Of a DNA stretch of 64,000 nt, positions 11,046 to 22,272 are shown one piece after another; positions within the stretch are counted from its first letter, which is position 1; every line of letters starts with the position of its first letter. A program made the position numbers and the translations under genes. Source of the stretch: Salvator merianae (taxonomy: Eukaryota > Chordata > Lepidosauria > Squamata > Teiidae); the NCBI GenBank assembly GCA_003586115.2, contig QVOM02000001.1, positions 10,497,300 through 10,561,299 on the forward strand. The letters run 5' to 3'. Below the pieces are notes generated by a model, which was not told the origin of the DNA, searched no databases, and saw only the letters and a program-made list of their open reading frames with translations.

Positions 11046-11734
11046 TATAATGACAGTCCCCTCCTTGATTTGAACTGGAGGGGGGGGGGAGTTTTTTCTC
11101 AGCTCCCTCTGAGAGTTCCCTCTGTAGAACTGCAAACTTTTGTACCCATTGGTGAAGGTACAAAAACCAGAACAGAAGGCTACAACAGAGGGACAGTAAC
11201 CATATTAAAAGCAAGGAATGACTACTCCCAAACTTGGCTCCCCACTTCCTTTCCCAAAATATCCAGAAATACTACATTGGAATGAATAGGCTGCATCTGA
11301 AAATAATCTGTACCCCTAAATTATAGCACCATTTTTAAAAAGGGGGGGAAATTACCTGTTCTGTGGGTTTCTTAACTTTTGATTATAGGCTGCACCACCA
11401 TTTTTTAGAAGGCACTTTCTAGAAAAAGAAGAAGTAAAGTCTATGTTCAGGCCAATATGGTATTCAGAAAAGTTTCAGTGCTGCCCTGCGGCTGTTACCT
11501 TTAAAACAAGAGCCTTCCCGAAGGTACCAGTTGAGGGTGTCCACTGTGGAAAGTCTTTCTGTCATGTGGCTTTGAGAACCATTATCTTGGCTGAGCTACC
11601 ATTCAATAGCTTATCTCCTCCAGCACAGCATAATAGCACCATTGGAATACATGGATCTTGGAGGAAGAACTATCCCTTTGCAAGCCACTTCAGATGAGGA
11701 GAAGTTAGCTGGATGTTTGTGATGCAGCATCTGT
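11046..11734. other. Unassigned sequence
   Basis: Nothing gene-like. A short G run lies near 11083-11091. No repeat could be named. Confidence 0.4.
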
Positions 11735-12169
11735 GGCCATTTCTGCACTTGTGGAGGATGGAGTAGTCCACCTGGAACCACTCTGAGTGGAGCACTTCCA
11801 TGGTGGAGAGGTCCTGCTGGTCTGGAAAAAGACAATCTGCACTTGCTGCCCAGCATCATCCTGTGTCACTCCAAAGCTCATGTGAACTTCGGAGCCTGAC
11901 ACAAGAGCTCTGATGGTCAGGAACTAAAGTTCTTGGCCTTGGAGCCCTTGGGGGACCCATTTCAGTGGCATGATCTTGTGTGCTGTCCCCTGCTAAATTG
12001 ACCCTGGGACAGTCTAGCTGCTCCTGGAATGTTGGTCAACTGGACTATGCTGTGTCCAATGTGGATGCAGTAGGGCCTTCCCTGTTCTGCACCAACAGCA
12101 TAGAAGGAGGGGTCCAGAAGAGGGCCAGACCTCTCACTATCCTGTTCTCGTGGGAAGTGTGGAAAGGCC
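11735..12169. mobile_element. MITE family A copy
   Basis: The left end is GGCCATTTCTGCACTTGTGG and the right end GAAGTGTGGAAAGGCC. Internal blocks AGGAACTAAAGTTCTTGGCC and GGGGGACCCATTTCAGTGGC are the family A signature also seen at 3286, 26200 and 59955. Flanking trinucleotides do not match (TGT and CTC), so either end may have drifted. Confidence 0.65.
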
Positions 12170-12659
12170 CTCTTCCCGATCAGGATCCTATAGAACTGAA
12201 TTCTCTTTTCGAGCTCAGTTACTTTCCTTGGGTGCTTTCTCTTCACCAGGCAGTTGGAAACAGATCCATCCCTTTGTTTTCTAAGGACCACTAGAGGTTT
12301 TGTTTAGGTTCCTTTCTTGCAATTAATATCCTTAGGATAGTTTAAATTCCTCCCAGCTTCTAGGTGGAATTCAGGATTCTAGAATGGCTTGGGCTTGAGT
12401 GTCAGGGACCTGTATGCAGAGGCTGGTCCAAAAGGATTCTGGGAGGAGTTAGACTGAACCAGAGTTTTGTGTCCTGTTAGTTCTCAGAGGTGCAATATAA
12501 ACACATAGGTACACATTTGCAGAGATTACAGAGGTTTCAGAAAGCCTGGATTCTTTAAAGATGTTAATGTTGTAGGCTGCTCCAGATAAACCTAGCAAGG
12601 AGAAAAATGGGGTAGAAGATTGTAAAAAATACACATTTCCTAGCACTGAAGTTGACTTT

Positions 12660-12800
12660 TCCCACTGTCACTGGGGAGATGACTGGACCTCAGCAGGAGA
12701 GTAACATCCTGAAAGCAAAGAGACTCAGGTTCAATGGCCCAGAAGAGATATGGCAAATCACCTCCCTGTCTTTGTCAAAGAAGCTGCATGTTAACTTCAT
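12660..12800 (+). mobile_element. Degenerate tRNA-headed SINE
   Basis: A weak head (TGGACCTCAGCAGGAGAGTAA), a decayed B box (GGTTCAATGGC near 12728-12738) and the body AATCACCTCCCTGTCTTTGTCAAAGAAGCTGC follow the same order as the clearer SINE copies at 2375 and 50222. The B box and head have enough changes that pol III activity is unlikely. Confidence 0.5.
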
Positions 12801-12949
12801 GGTTTCAGTGCAGTTTCCTTTACATTGTGACTGGTAAATGAACTGGTGTTTTCAGCAGCTTTCCACCAGAAGGGTGATTCAAAAATTGTTTCTTGGAATT
12901 TTGCCAGCCAGTTTGGGCCTATTAGCATATTCATGATGTTAGAACATTT

Positions 12950-13310
12950 AATGCTTGGTTTGTTGGTCCTGCAATGTATCACTTTACACCTACTTAACAT
13001 TAAAACTCAGCTGACATTCCACTGCTCAAGTCACTCAGTTTGTAGAATGCCCTTCTGGGATTCCTTTGTATTTCTTTATAGTTGTATCATCCTGATTAAC
13101 CAGTGTGGTGTCATCATGGATAATCCTGAAAGCTTTTTCAGTTGAAAATTACTTATTCATTAGCCAATTCTTCCTAATCTTCTAGTTTCACAAGGACAAA
13201 ATCTATTATGAATCCAGAACATAATGATGCTCTTTTTCCCCATTAATATCTACACCTACAAAACTTTTCAGAGTACATCTTGTATCTAATAACATAGGTT
13301 CTTACTACCT
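12950..13310 (-). mobile_element. Old CR1-type LINE fragment, antisense
   Basis: The plus strand reads GCAATGTATCACTTTACACC, then CACTGCTCAAGTCACTCAGTTTG, then ATTAGCCAATTCTTCCTAAT. The same order of blocks is found in antisense CR1 segments of sauropsids (a TGCATCACTTTACA block, a CAGTCACTCAGTTT block, then a lysine-rich 3' region). It is heavily diverged, with no open frame. Confidence 0.5.
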
Positions 13311-13366
13311 TATGAGATTTAATGCCGCAGTAAAATACTGTGCTTGAAGATATCTTAAGAGCCTTT

Positions 13367-13855
13367 GGCCATTTCCACACTTAGCTTGGTTATCCTGGGC
13401 AATGGTGGAACACCCTGGCCTGGGATACATTACTATCCCATGCTAGGATGGATTGCCAGTGATATGAGATAGGGCTATCTGCACTTGGACAATCCCTCCC
13501 AACCTAGGCTTTGAAGGCTATGCTCAGCTCTTGAAACTGGTGCAGTGCCTTTGAAGACCAGGAACAAGAGTTCCTGGCCTTCACAAATGCTGAAAGGGCC
13601 CGTTTTGGTGGCATGCCAACCTCTGGAGGGGATTCCTGAAGCACTGCTGAAATGAATTCCCCACTCTATTGCAGACTACAGCAGTGTGCTGTCCACATGC
13701 CTCCCTAGTCTGCTGGAAGACTACCACAGTACTAGGATTGAGCCCCATTTTGGCCCTCTGTCCCAGTCCATAGATCCAATGCAGATGAAGCATTCTCCTG
13801 GGAAGTGGGGCTTCTGCTAGCCTGCATTAGTGTGTGGACAGCAGACCTGTGCACT
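13367..13855. mobile_element. MITE family A-like copy, right end lost
   Basis: The left end is GGCCATTTCCACACTTAGCTT. Internal blocks AGGAACAAGAGTTCCTGGCC and CCGTTTTGGTGGCATG are of family A type. The right part reaches CCTGCATTAGTGTGTGGACAGCAGACC, which aligns with the region before the right terminus of the copy at 18118, and then stops. The right terminal repeat itself was not found. Confidence 0.6.
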
Positions 13856-14945
13856 GCTTCTTGTCTCAAGATAATAATGTGCGAAGACACAGCCTTTGTG
13901 TCTTAAACAGCAGAATGTAGCAATGTAACAGCTTGTTGTCTTTACTTCACAGTTTGGGGAAAAGACATCTACTCACCTGCAAACCCATCCAACTTTTTCA
14001 ATTTCTTGTTCCTTCATCTGCTCGCCCCAAATCTGTGGCATGACTTGATCAAGCAAGAGTTTAACTTTCCTTATGATCCAGTTACAGGAAACAGCATAAA
14101 AACAAGCAGTGTGGGTATCCTCAGTTGGACTAGGAAGAACAGCCACAACTAACTGGCAATGTTTTTCCTTCCAGCCTAGTAGTTGCAACTGCAGGAGAGG
14201 CTTTGGGGCTTTTTAAAAGGCACAGAAGCATAAGGAGGCTGACAAGATTATTTTGGCTGCCCAGAATGGATCTAAACATGATCTTTGTTACCTCGCAACC
14301 TATGTACGAATTGAACAATTTACCAAATCATTTCAACACAAACACTGCCGCTAAAGATTTGCTTTGCTTCAAAACACGCCAAAGAGATTGTCCAGTGCAG
14401 ACCAGACCTATCCATCACATACCAAGTAAAATATACAGAAAAGAAGGAAAAGGAGATGTTGCCCATTCTCAAAACCAAGTTTTGCTCAGCAGAACTATTT
14501 CCAGAAGGACAGCCATGTTGGTCTGCTACAGGCAAAGCAGTGCTCTTTAGAGGACTTAGGCATTTTTCCCTGGTAGCTTCCCATATACTTCTACATCGAC
14601 AAAATAGTTTTGGTCTCCTTAGTGATTAATTCTATAATAATGATATTGCAGCTAAAAAATTTTCTTACCTATTGTCATTGCCACTGGGCAGGGCTTGGTT
14701 ATGCTTTCTGCCAAGAAGCTCTGTCTGTAAAGTTCAGCTCTAGAATGTCCTGAAGGGCTCCTTCCGTCCCTTGTGAACAAAGCAACTTCATTACATACAA
14801 CGTGTGAAGAAAACAAAAAGAAGCCACACCAACACCGGCTACATCACGAGGGTAGATCCCAAGCTTGCCTGTTCCTGCCAAAATCAAGAGACCAAATGAT
14901 GAGATCCTCCATCTCATTGCCCGCTGAGTACCAGAGAGGTGACAT
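13856..14945. other. Unassigned sequence
   Basis: No gene was recognised. A short stretch at 14505-14540 (ACAGCCATGTTGGTCTGCTACAGG in two pieces) resembles part of a common sauropsid interspersed repeat (AGCCATGTTGGTCTG...), too short to assign. Confidence 0.4.
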
Positions 14946-15117
14946 GACTGGAATGTGAAATGTGGGAAGAGCTGGGTTCAAATCACTGCCTCAACTCTGA
15001 ATTTGGTACTTGGCCCTGAGCGAGTCTTAATCTCAGCATCCCTGCTTATTAAGTGGGCATAATAATGGCTCACTGCAGGATTTTTGTGAGGATGACTAAG
15101 GGCTGTAAAGCAATAAA
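14946..15117 (+). mobile_element. MIR-type (CORE) SINE
   Basis: The blocks GAGCTGGGTTCAAATCACTGCC, CTTGGCCCTGAGCGAGTC, CATAATAATGGCTCACTGC and TTTTGTGAGGATGACTAAG appear in the order of the MIR consensus (B box region GGGTTCAAATCC, core CTTGGGCAAGTC, tail GGATAATAATA...TTGTGAGGATTAA). It is an ancient amniote SINE copy. Confidence 0.75.
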
Positions 15118-15735
15118 GAGCTGCTGTTTTAATTAATTTCTGCCTTCAATTAGTTGCACCCTGCACTTTAAATCCATTATCAGCATAAGCAGAACAGAGA
15201 CCTATAAGTGCTATGAAGTAAATACATAACTGTGCTAGGGAAAAAAAAAAGAGTAATTGCTAGGGATTTGCAGTTAAAGACTTCCATGAATTGCACTTGG
15301 TAGCAAATGCACTTGGTGCATTTCCATGTTTCCCTGGAGGTGACCTTTCTTTGCTACCAGGACAAGGGTTTTCAATGTCACACTGCATCAGTGCCTTGTT
15401 GCCACCCTGAGCTGACTTCAGAATGGAGATCTCTCATTATGAAGCAGACCTGCCTTGCTGATGCAGCTTCGAGCTGAATGATGGTGGTTGTGGATGCCTG
15501 CACAGTGAGGCCAGTTGCTGTGGAGGTCAGAAAGTTAGTCTCTACACTCAGACCCTGGAATCTGGGGCAGCAACTATGGAAACACTCCCTGGGATGGCTG
15601 GGCTGCACCTGAGCTAGCTCCCCCTCCGGCTGGCTCCTGCTTGCCCCTGTGGAGTTGCAGCCTGTGAGCATATATATCTTCCCATTTCTACCCAGTTCCC
15701 CAAGTTTTCCCTCTTGCAGGCTATGATCACACTTG
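15118..15735. other. Unassigned sequence
   Basis: AT-rich at 15120-15250, then ordinary sequence. No gene, RNA or repeat could be assigned. Confidence 0.4.
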
Positions 15736-16400
15736 AGGTTTAAATGGTCTGAAGAAATCCCTCATGCTTGGAGTTCACACCTCAAAACAGCCTTCCAATT
15801 TTTATCTGAGCCAAGTAGAGGAGGAAGAAATGGAAGTAGTATCAGATTTTATTTTCTTGTGCTCAAAGGTGATGCAGATGGTGGCTGCAGCCATGAAATT
15901 AAAAGGCACTTGCACCTTGGGAGAAAAGCTATGGCAAACCTGGGCAGCATTCTAAAGATCCAACCTTACTAACAAAGATCCAAGGGAAAGCTATGGTTTT
16001 CCCAGTAGTAATGTATGGCTGTGAGAGTTGGACTATATGGCTGAGTGCTGAATTGAATTGTGGTGCTGGAGAAGACTTCTGAGAGCCCCCTAGACTGCAA
16101 AGAAATCAAGTCAGTCAACATTAAAGACAATCAACCGTGACTGTTCATTGGAAAGACAAATATTGAAGTTGAAGCTCAGATATTTTGGCCATGTAAAGAG
16201 TAGACAGGACTCTTTGGGGAAAAAACCCTGATGCTGGAAAAGATTGGAGGCAAAAGGAGAAGGAGATGGCAGAGGATGAGATGGAGAGAGCGTGTCATGG
16301 AAGCAATGAACATGAGCTTGGACAAACTTCAGAAGACGCTGGCATGTTATGGTCCATGGGATTATGAAGAGTCAGACACAACAGCTGAACAACAACACTC
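15736..16400 (+). mobile_element. BovB LINE 3' portion, 5'-truncated
   Basis: From about 15819 the sequence follows the BovB RT-ORF C-terminus: GAAATGGAAGTAGTATCAGA, then GCAGCCATGAAATTAAAAGG, then AAAGCTATGGTTTTCCCAGT, ATGTATGGCTGTGAGAGTTG and CTCAGATATTTTGGCCATGT. It finishes with AGAGTCAGACACAACAGCTG and AACAACAAC, the characteristic BovB tail. BovB is an RTE-clade LINE spread horizontally among squamates, ruminants and others. The exact 5' limit between 15736 and 15819 is uncertain. Confidence 0.9.
15819..16395 (+). pseudogene. BovB reverse-transcriptase ORF C-terminal remnant
   Basis: Conceptual translation gives EEEEMEVVSDFIFLCSK and, after a one-base frame change, GDADGGCSHEIKRHLHLGRK, matching the BovB ORF2 segment VSDFIFLGSKITADGDCSHEIKRRLLLGRK in plan. 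Further on, blocks corresponding to KAMVFPVVMYGCESWT and LKLRYFGHVK can be read. The RT palm with the catalytic aspartates lies upstream and is missing. Frameshifts and stops show it is inactive. Confidence 0.8.
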
Positions 16401-16406
16401 AACGTG

Positions 16407-16722
16407 CTAGGAGGTGGTATACTGGACTAGGGAGTCAAGAGGACAGCATGCCTCCATGGTCTGATATACCTTGGGACCCATTGTGCTGGTGCAACAAAGC
16501 TTACTGATGCAGTAGGTCCCTGGGTCTTCAGAGGTTTTTGGAGGGCCCCTGTGCTGGCTCGGAAGCTGCCACAAGCTTTGAACCTGGAGCAAGGGCTGGA
16601 ACGGAACAGGCCATCCCAATGCAGACAGCCTTGTTCTGGGTCAGGAGTAAGCTATCCCAGCTTGGTCTGGTATACTTGGTCCAGTCTACTAAAAACTATC
16701 CTAGCCTCTTTCCATGGCCTGG
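16407..16722 (-). mobile_element. MITE family A copy in reverse orientation
   Basis: Read on the minus strand, this matches the 47131 copy: the left end corresponds to the plus-strand GCCTCTTTCCATGGCC near 16705-16722. Blocks such as GGTCTGATATACC (16458), TGGAACGGAACAGGCCATCCCAATGC in pieces, and GGTCTGGTATAC (16663) are shared. The distal end at 16407 is truncated right beside the BovB tail. Confidence 0.65.
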
Positions 16723-16752
16723 TACTTTCCAATCCAGGCTCTGGTCTCCTAG

Positions 16753-17268
16753 GGCTTATTTGCACTTTCCACTAGTGAGTGTCTGAGACGCTCACTAGCA
16801 AAGTGCTTCCATACTTTGTGGAAGTCCTCGTGACTGGGAGCAGCATATCGCTGCTCCAGATCACGACTAGCTGTGGAGCACAAATTAGCACTCCACAGCT
16901 TTACTGGGAGCTGATAGTCACCTCCTGGTAAACTGCATTTATACTCATTTCTGGGTGCAAATGCATGGCTGTGTCATGCTGCCCTTGGCAACTGCGCCTG
17001 TGGAATCACACAATTGTGCATGTGTGTGTCTGCATGCTGAGCAGCTCTGCTGGTTGCCATGGTAACAGCCAGCTGCTTCCTGACCGCTGTCACGGTAAGG
17101 ATTCAGCGAGGATACCAACATTCACACCACAAATGCTGATATCCTGTTGATGGTAAGAACTATGGCCATGCAGTGTGGACAGTGTCTGTGCTGCGTGGTC
17201 AATACCACCGTGGAATGTTTACAGTCAAATATTCCATGGTGGTAAGTGCCAAAACACCCCTACCTTTT
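16753..17268. mobile_element. MITE family B copy
   Basis: The left end is GGGCTTATTTGCACTTTCC and the right end GGTAAGTGCCAAAACACCCC, which pair as terminal inverted repeats. Inside, near the right end, an inverted repeat with 14-bp arms (TACCACCGTGGAAT / ATTCCATGGTGGTA, 17201-17244) forms a hairpin. Shared internal features with 58316 and 56155 include GGTTGCCATGG-like and CTGCATGCTGAGC blocks. No coding capacity. Confidence 0.6.
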
Positions 17269-17699
17269 CCATCTCTCCAATCCCATGACTTTCTATCCAG
17301 TCCTTTCTTTACTAGGATCACTTGTTCAGCCATTTCTACCTTTCCATGTTTTTCAGGGGCAACACAAAAGCCTAATCCGTTGTTTCCAAAGGCCTCACCC
17401 TCACATTATTTTCCACATTACAAAATGGATAATTTTCTCCTTTAGATTTTCTTTTCTCCCCTCAGCTTCTATTTATTTCTTTAATATCTGGATTGATATT
17501 CCCCTTTATACTCTGAAGTCTCAGAGAGGGTTACAGAGATTTGTCTGAGGGAGCAAAATCATGTGATACTGAAATGATATGCATACATTGATGTAGATCA
17601 CAATTTACCATACACACAGCAGCAGAATTGCACTGATGGAAACAATGTAAATTAAATTATGACTGTATAGTCTGTCAACATTTCTGCCCCCTTCTAAAA

Positions 17700-17893
17700 G
17701 CTACCAAGATTTAGGGTGGCCGTTGGGGAAGCTGTGGTGAAGATGGGGCTGATGGACACATCCATGTATCATGTAGAAGATACAGAAACTAATTGCCATT
17801 ATCTTTTTCCGGGAATATCTGGCAGAATCAAACTTATGACTCTCTGTCTTCCAGACAGTTTCTCTACCATTGAGCTACAACCACACACTGTGG
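17700..17893 (-). mobile_element. tRNA-derived SINE, antisense
   Basis: On the minus strand the A box (TTGTAGCTCAATGGTAGAG, reverse of 17862-17880) precedes the B box (AAGTTTGATTCTGCC, reverse of 17821-17835). The body continues with GGCAATTAGTTTCTGTATCT, as in the copies at 2375 and 50222. The B box is altered from GGTTCGATCCC. Confidence 0.75.
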
Positions 17894-18117
17894 TGAAAAA
17901 GGTAGCAAAACAAAAGTAGGCTACTTTTCCCACTGAAAAATGCTAAAGAAAAGCACACATTAATGGACAAATTTTGTGAGAGAACAGAGGAAGTTATCAA
18001 GATAATATGTATTTTATGGCTCCAGGAGCATAGTACAGAATGCTTGAAGCTCAGAATGGGCACTAAAGCCAACAGTCTACTTGCCTGTTGTTTTTTCTTC
18101 TTCTTCCAAAAAGCAAG

Positions 18118-18568
18118 ATCCTACCCCCTATCTGCATTTAACTTGATTATGCCTGGCCAGGGCAGGCCAGTCTGGGCTGGCATACACAACCCATCCCAGG
18201 TGGAGACAGGTTACCACCAGCCTTCACTGCCTGTTCTAAAGGCTGTATAGCTTTGGAGTCAATGCTGGACACTCCAAAACCAGGAATGAAATGCCCCTGA
18301 CAGATCCCATAAGAGGAACCTGTGTGCGTTCTGCACATAAGACCACTGTTCCAAGATAAGGTACCCAGCATGGTGGCTGACCTTGAGGTTCAGGTCAACT
18401 GGTAAACCAGGCTAGGGCACCATTTTGGGTGCCCTAGCTGGGCTTAAGTTCTATCCTGTGCAGACAGAACATGCAAGCATGGGGTAGGGCTTCCCTTTTC
18501 CTGCATTAGAGTGTGGAAATGAGACCTGTGGACCCTAGCATGGGACAACTTTCTGTGCAGAAAGAGCC
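18118..18568. mobile_element. MITE family A-like copy
   Basis: The right end GTGCAGAAAGAGCC at 18555-18568 is the family terminal repeat. The left end is weaker and probably begins around 18118 (ATCCTACCCCCTATCTGCA). Internal blocks GGTCAACTGGTAAACCAGGC and CTGTGCAGACAGAACATGC recur in copies at 26200 and 40892. No frame of interest. Confidence 0.6.
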
Positions 18569-19666
18569 ATATTCTCTGAACTGGCAAGTATATAGGTAAT
18601 GGCTTTGTGGAATATCAACAACCATATGAGTGGTTAAGCAGAAATTCTAGGGGCTTTTGCAACATTGTCCTCCCTCATATTAATTCATTCAAGTCCAGCA
18701 AGTACATGCTATCTTATTTTCATTAAATCTGAACACCCGCCACAATGTTGATTGTGTGCAGCTAAGTATTCTAAATTATGATGAAAGAGACCATAAAAGC
18801 TAAGCTGGAAATGGTTGGAAAATAGTTCTTAACTGTTGCACCTAGAAAAAAAAAATAGAAAAAGTATTCAAGAACTACCATTGCTGAAATGGACTGAAAG
18901 TTTGCTTAATCTTATACCCTAAGTCCAGCAGCAGCCAAAATAAATATACATATAAATATTTCCTAGCAAGTTTCCAAAAACATCAAGATGGAGAGTGTGC
19001 CATACAAATTTCATGAACAAAGCATGGATTTAGACAATAGGAGATTTCTTGTGGGACAAAACACCCACACGCAACCACAGAACTGACATTAACAATGGCA
19101 AACTCCAGGAACCAATGAAAAAAGCATTTCTGTCTCCGAGGACACTATAGTGTACTATTATGAGAGCTATCCTTATTTAAAAGAAACCTTCTGAATAGGC
19201 ACCTGGCATTGGGCTCATGTTAGGCTTGGCTTTGAGGAAGGGTTCCCACATGCTTTCCTTCCAAAGTTAAGCACAAACTGCTCCTCTTGAAGTGGAGTTC
19301 ACTTCAATGGCAGAGCAGAATAAGGTGTTTTCTATGCATTGCTTCATGAGAAGATGCATTGAAAGCTCCATTTGCTACTATTCTTTGGATAGGAAGCTTT
19401 TTGCCCAGGGTATGGATCAAACTGGGGCAAAGCTATGGTTTTTTTGTGGCATTCTTGCTTCTTGGGGAGGCTCCCTTCCCTTTCTTTTCATTCAAATCAT
19501 GCAGCATTATTCCATTGTAATACCTCCACTGGAGTAACATTACTCCATTTTTTACACCTCTTTGAAGCTCCTACACATGTTAGCATGTAAAATGTGTTGG
19601 AGGGTTTCCTCTTGAGGATGGCTAATTGTTCTGTTGGTCTCTTTTTCTGCTGAAGGCATTAAGTTA
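18569..19666. other. Unassigned sequence
   Basis: No gene or confident repeat. AT-rich, unique-looking DNA. Confidence 0.4.
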
Positions 19667-19867
19667 CAGTTGCAGTCAAAAATATTCAATCCACATAGCA
19701 AATTAGTTTTTTTGTGTTGAATTTGGAGAAATCACTTGTTATATTAGTTGTGTCGAGCTATTTAAATTATTCTTGCTTGATTGTTTTTTTGCAAACAGCT
19801 GATAGCTTGTAAATTCTGCAAATAAACCTAATTTGCAATGGGGGTTGAATGATTTTGACTGCAACTG
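19667..19867 (-). mobile_element. Internally deleted Tc1/mariner element (MITE-like)
   Basis: A 201-bp element begins CAGTTGCAGTCAAAAATATT and ends AATGATTTTGACTGCAACTG, near-perfect inverted termini, flanked by TA on both sides (19665-19666 and 19868-19869). Its sequence from 19708 on (GTGTTGAATTTGGAGAAATC ... ACCTAATTTGCAATGGGGG) matches the right end of the full-length Tc1 element at 26043-26199. It is therefore a deletion derivative keeping only a short left terminus and about 160 bp of the right end. Confidence 0.9.
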
Positions 19868-20067
19868 TAGCATGGTAAAAGAACAGGTCCTGGATGCCAT
19901 TGAACCCTATGGCAACCTTTTCTGTGAAATCTAGGGACCTTACCAGACAGTGTGGGAAACTGCTGCATCTTTTCAGATGTTAGTATTTCCCTGAAACATG
20001 GGCTGCCGGACATGCAGTGCTGAAAGTGGACTGAAAATGGACTAAACCTTAGGTGTGAATGCAGCCC

Positions 20068-20611
20068 CAGATTGATAACTGATTAAAGGATAGGAAACAG
20101 AGAGTAGTAGTAAATGGACTATTCTCAGAATGGAGGGAAGGAAAAACCGGGGTCCCCCAAGGTTCAGTGTTAAAAACTGAGGTCGCCCGTGGTTCAGTGT
20201 TGGGGCCTGTGCTTTTTAATTTATTTATAAATGACCTAGAAGTAGGGGTAAACAGTGAGATAGCAAAGTTTCCTGACAACATCAAATTATTCAGCCTAAT
20301 AAAAACTGAAAGGGATTGTGAGGAACTCCAAAAGGGGGACATTGAGGGAATGGGTGACCAAGTAGCAAATGAGCTTCAATGTTTGTTAGTGAAAAGTAAT
20401 GTGCAATTATGCCTATAAATTAATGAGGGCTGAGCTTTCTGTGATATACCAAGAAAGGGATCTTGGGGTTCTGGTGGAAACCTCAGTGATGATGTCGACT
20501 CAGTGCACAGCAGCAGTGAAAAAAGCAAATTCAATGCTAAAGGTAATTAGGAAGGGAATAGAAAATAAGTCAGCATGTGTCATTTTGCCTCTTTATAAAA
20601 CTATGGTGAGG

Positions 20612-20644
<33 letters not shown>

Positions 20645-20811
20645 TCATAACTCAGAAGGGATATTGTGGAACTGGAAAAAGTACAGAAAAGGGCAACCAG
20701 AATGGTCAAGGGGTTGGAACACCTCCCTTACAAAATCAGGCTGCAATAGCTAGGCCTCATTTGCCTTGAAAGATGATGTTTAAGACGTAACCTAAAGGAA
20801 AAGAGCTAGAG
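20068..20811 (+). mobile_element. CR1 LINE, 5' piece split by L1
   Basis: A CR1 ORF2 fragment holding the RT palm and C-terminal region, cut near 20811 by an L1 insertion. The same CR1 resumes at 22273 and ends with a full 3' UTR near 22725. The coding remnant is described separately. Confidence 0.9.
20100..20790 (+). pseudogene. CR1 ORF2 reverse-transcriptase remnant
   Basis: The translation shows GVPQGSVL, then ARGSVLGPVLFNLFINDLEV, the conserved RT block 4. The catalytic FADD box, expected as KFADDTKLF, reads KFPDNIKLF, so the second aspartate is lost. Downstream come [46 protein letters not shown] and ELEKVQKRATRMVKGLEHLP in plan, all CR1 C-terminal hallmarks. Stops after QLCL and WSS and a small tandem duplication at the GVPQGSVL motif confirm that it is dead. 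Confidence 0.9.
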
Positions 20812-22272
20812 ACAGTAAAAGTAAATAAAATAGGAACAGTACAGTTATACATAAGATTAAAATACAGAATTCATGGTAATCAGAATTCAAAAGTACTGGC
20901 TTCTATTTTGCAAAAACAAAAGCAGAGAAAGCACATACTTGCAACGCTTAAGATAATGTTACAAGAATAATGTGTACTTTTTGTGAAAATCTATATTCAG
21001 ATAAATCAGCAGAATATAATATAAAGACAAACTTCATAAGAGAAGCAAAACTGAAAAATTGACAGTCGAATAGAGAACTGCTTTGAATGCTCCAATTACA
21101 GAAAAGGAGATCAGATACTTAAACTTAAAAGTGTCCAAATCTCTGGGCCTGGTCAGATTTCTGTCCTCTTTTTATTAGATTTATAGAGAAATTATTTTTA
21201 TAAGGTTTGTAGAAAAATTATTTAGCAAATTTATTTAATACAATTGTGGGCACAGGAATAGTGCCCTCCACTTGGAAAGAGGTCAACATTATTCCTATAC
21301 TGAAGCAAAACAACCCCCCCAAACTGCCAAATTCATACCATCTGATATCTTTGACTAAGCAGGATTATAAGATATGCATGGGAATTTTAGCTCAAATATT
21401 AATATCATAACAACTGAAGTGCACAGAAATCAGTATGGATTCACTACCAACAGAATGATGTATGAGCCAATTAAATTATTATTACAACACTGATTGATAG
21501 TAAGAATAACAAACATCCATTGGTAATTATATGTTTGGATATCTATAAGGCATTTGATATAATAAAATGTAACTTGGTTAGAACATTACAGAAAATGGAA
21601 TTTGGGTAGAATTTTATAAGGACGATGATAAATCTGTATGCGGGTAACACCGCAAATCTTTTGATTAATGGCTCTTATTTTAAAATGATCAAAATATAAA
21701 GGGGCACAAAACAGGGGTGCCCCTGATCACCATTACTTTTTAACTTGGAAGCTTTTGCTGATTAGGCTAGGTTAGATCAAGAAATAATCCCATACATGAT
21801 AAGAGAAACCAAGTTAAAGATTAATTTAGGACACTGCACCGAGCACTAGAAATCCACTGACTACTATAAAGAAACTGATGGTCATTGCAAACAAATTTGG
21901 ACAGGTTTCTGGACTGAAAATAAATATAAATAAATCTGAAGTTATGTTTTAAAATATGGCCCCCCAAAATACACAAGTATATCAGGTCTTAAGGTTCACA
22001 AATATATCCGGTCTTAAGGTTCATAATAAAGGTTTATTGCTTATACCTGTGTGTAAGGTATGATACTTATTAGAAGCTCAATACGAGATATATAAGTTAT
22101 GGTAAAAGAGAAAAATAGTTAAATAAATTATGTATAGTTTTGGAATCACCCTGTATTACATGTCAGACTGATATAATCAGATAACAATGCACTTCTTATA
22201 CCGTGTGTAGTTGTATATAAATGTATTTGTAATATATATAAAATTAATAAAGCTTTCTAGTACAAAAAAAAA
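20812..22272 (+). mobile_element. L1-type LINE inserted in CR1
   Basis: A 5'-truncated L1 of about 1.46 kb with an RT domain remnant, an AT-rich 3' UTR (TATATATAAAATTAATAAAG) and a terminal A run at 22264-22272. The flanks AAAAGAGCTAGAGACAG (20801 side) and AAAAGAGGAGATAGTA (22269 side) look like a decayed target-site duplication. CR1 sequence continues on both sides in the same orientation and in order, so this insertion is younger than the CR1. Confidence 0.85.
21125..21955 (+). pseudogene. L1 ORF2 reverse-transcriptase remnant
   Basis: Recognisable L1 RT blocks appear in order across frames: GIVPSTWKEVNIIPILKQ, ISLTKQDYKI (for the RPISLLNxDYKI block), LDIYKAFD (palm motif A with its aspartate), QGCP followed by a stop then SPLLFNLEAFAD, and KLMVIANKFGQVSGLKINI with NKSEVM. 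The region that should carry the catalytic FADD box between FNLEAFAD and the ANKFGQVSGLKIN block is deleted or scrambled. Stops and frame changes are frequent, so it is inactive. Confidence 0.85.
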
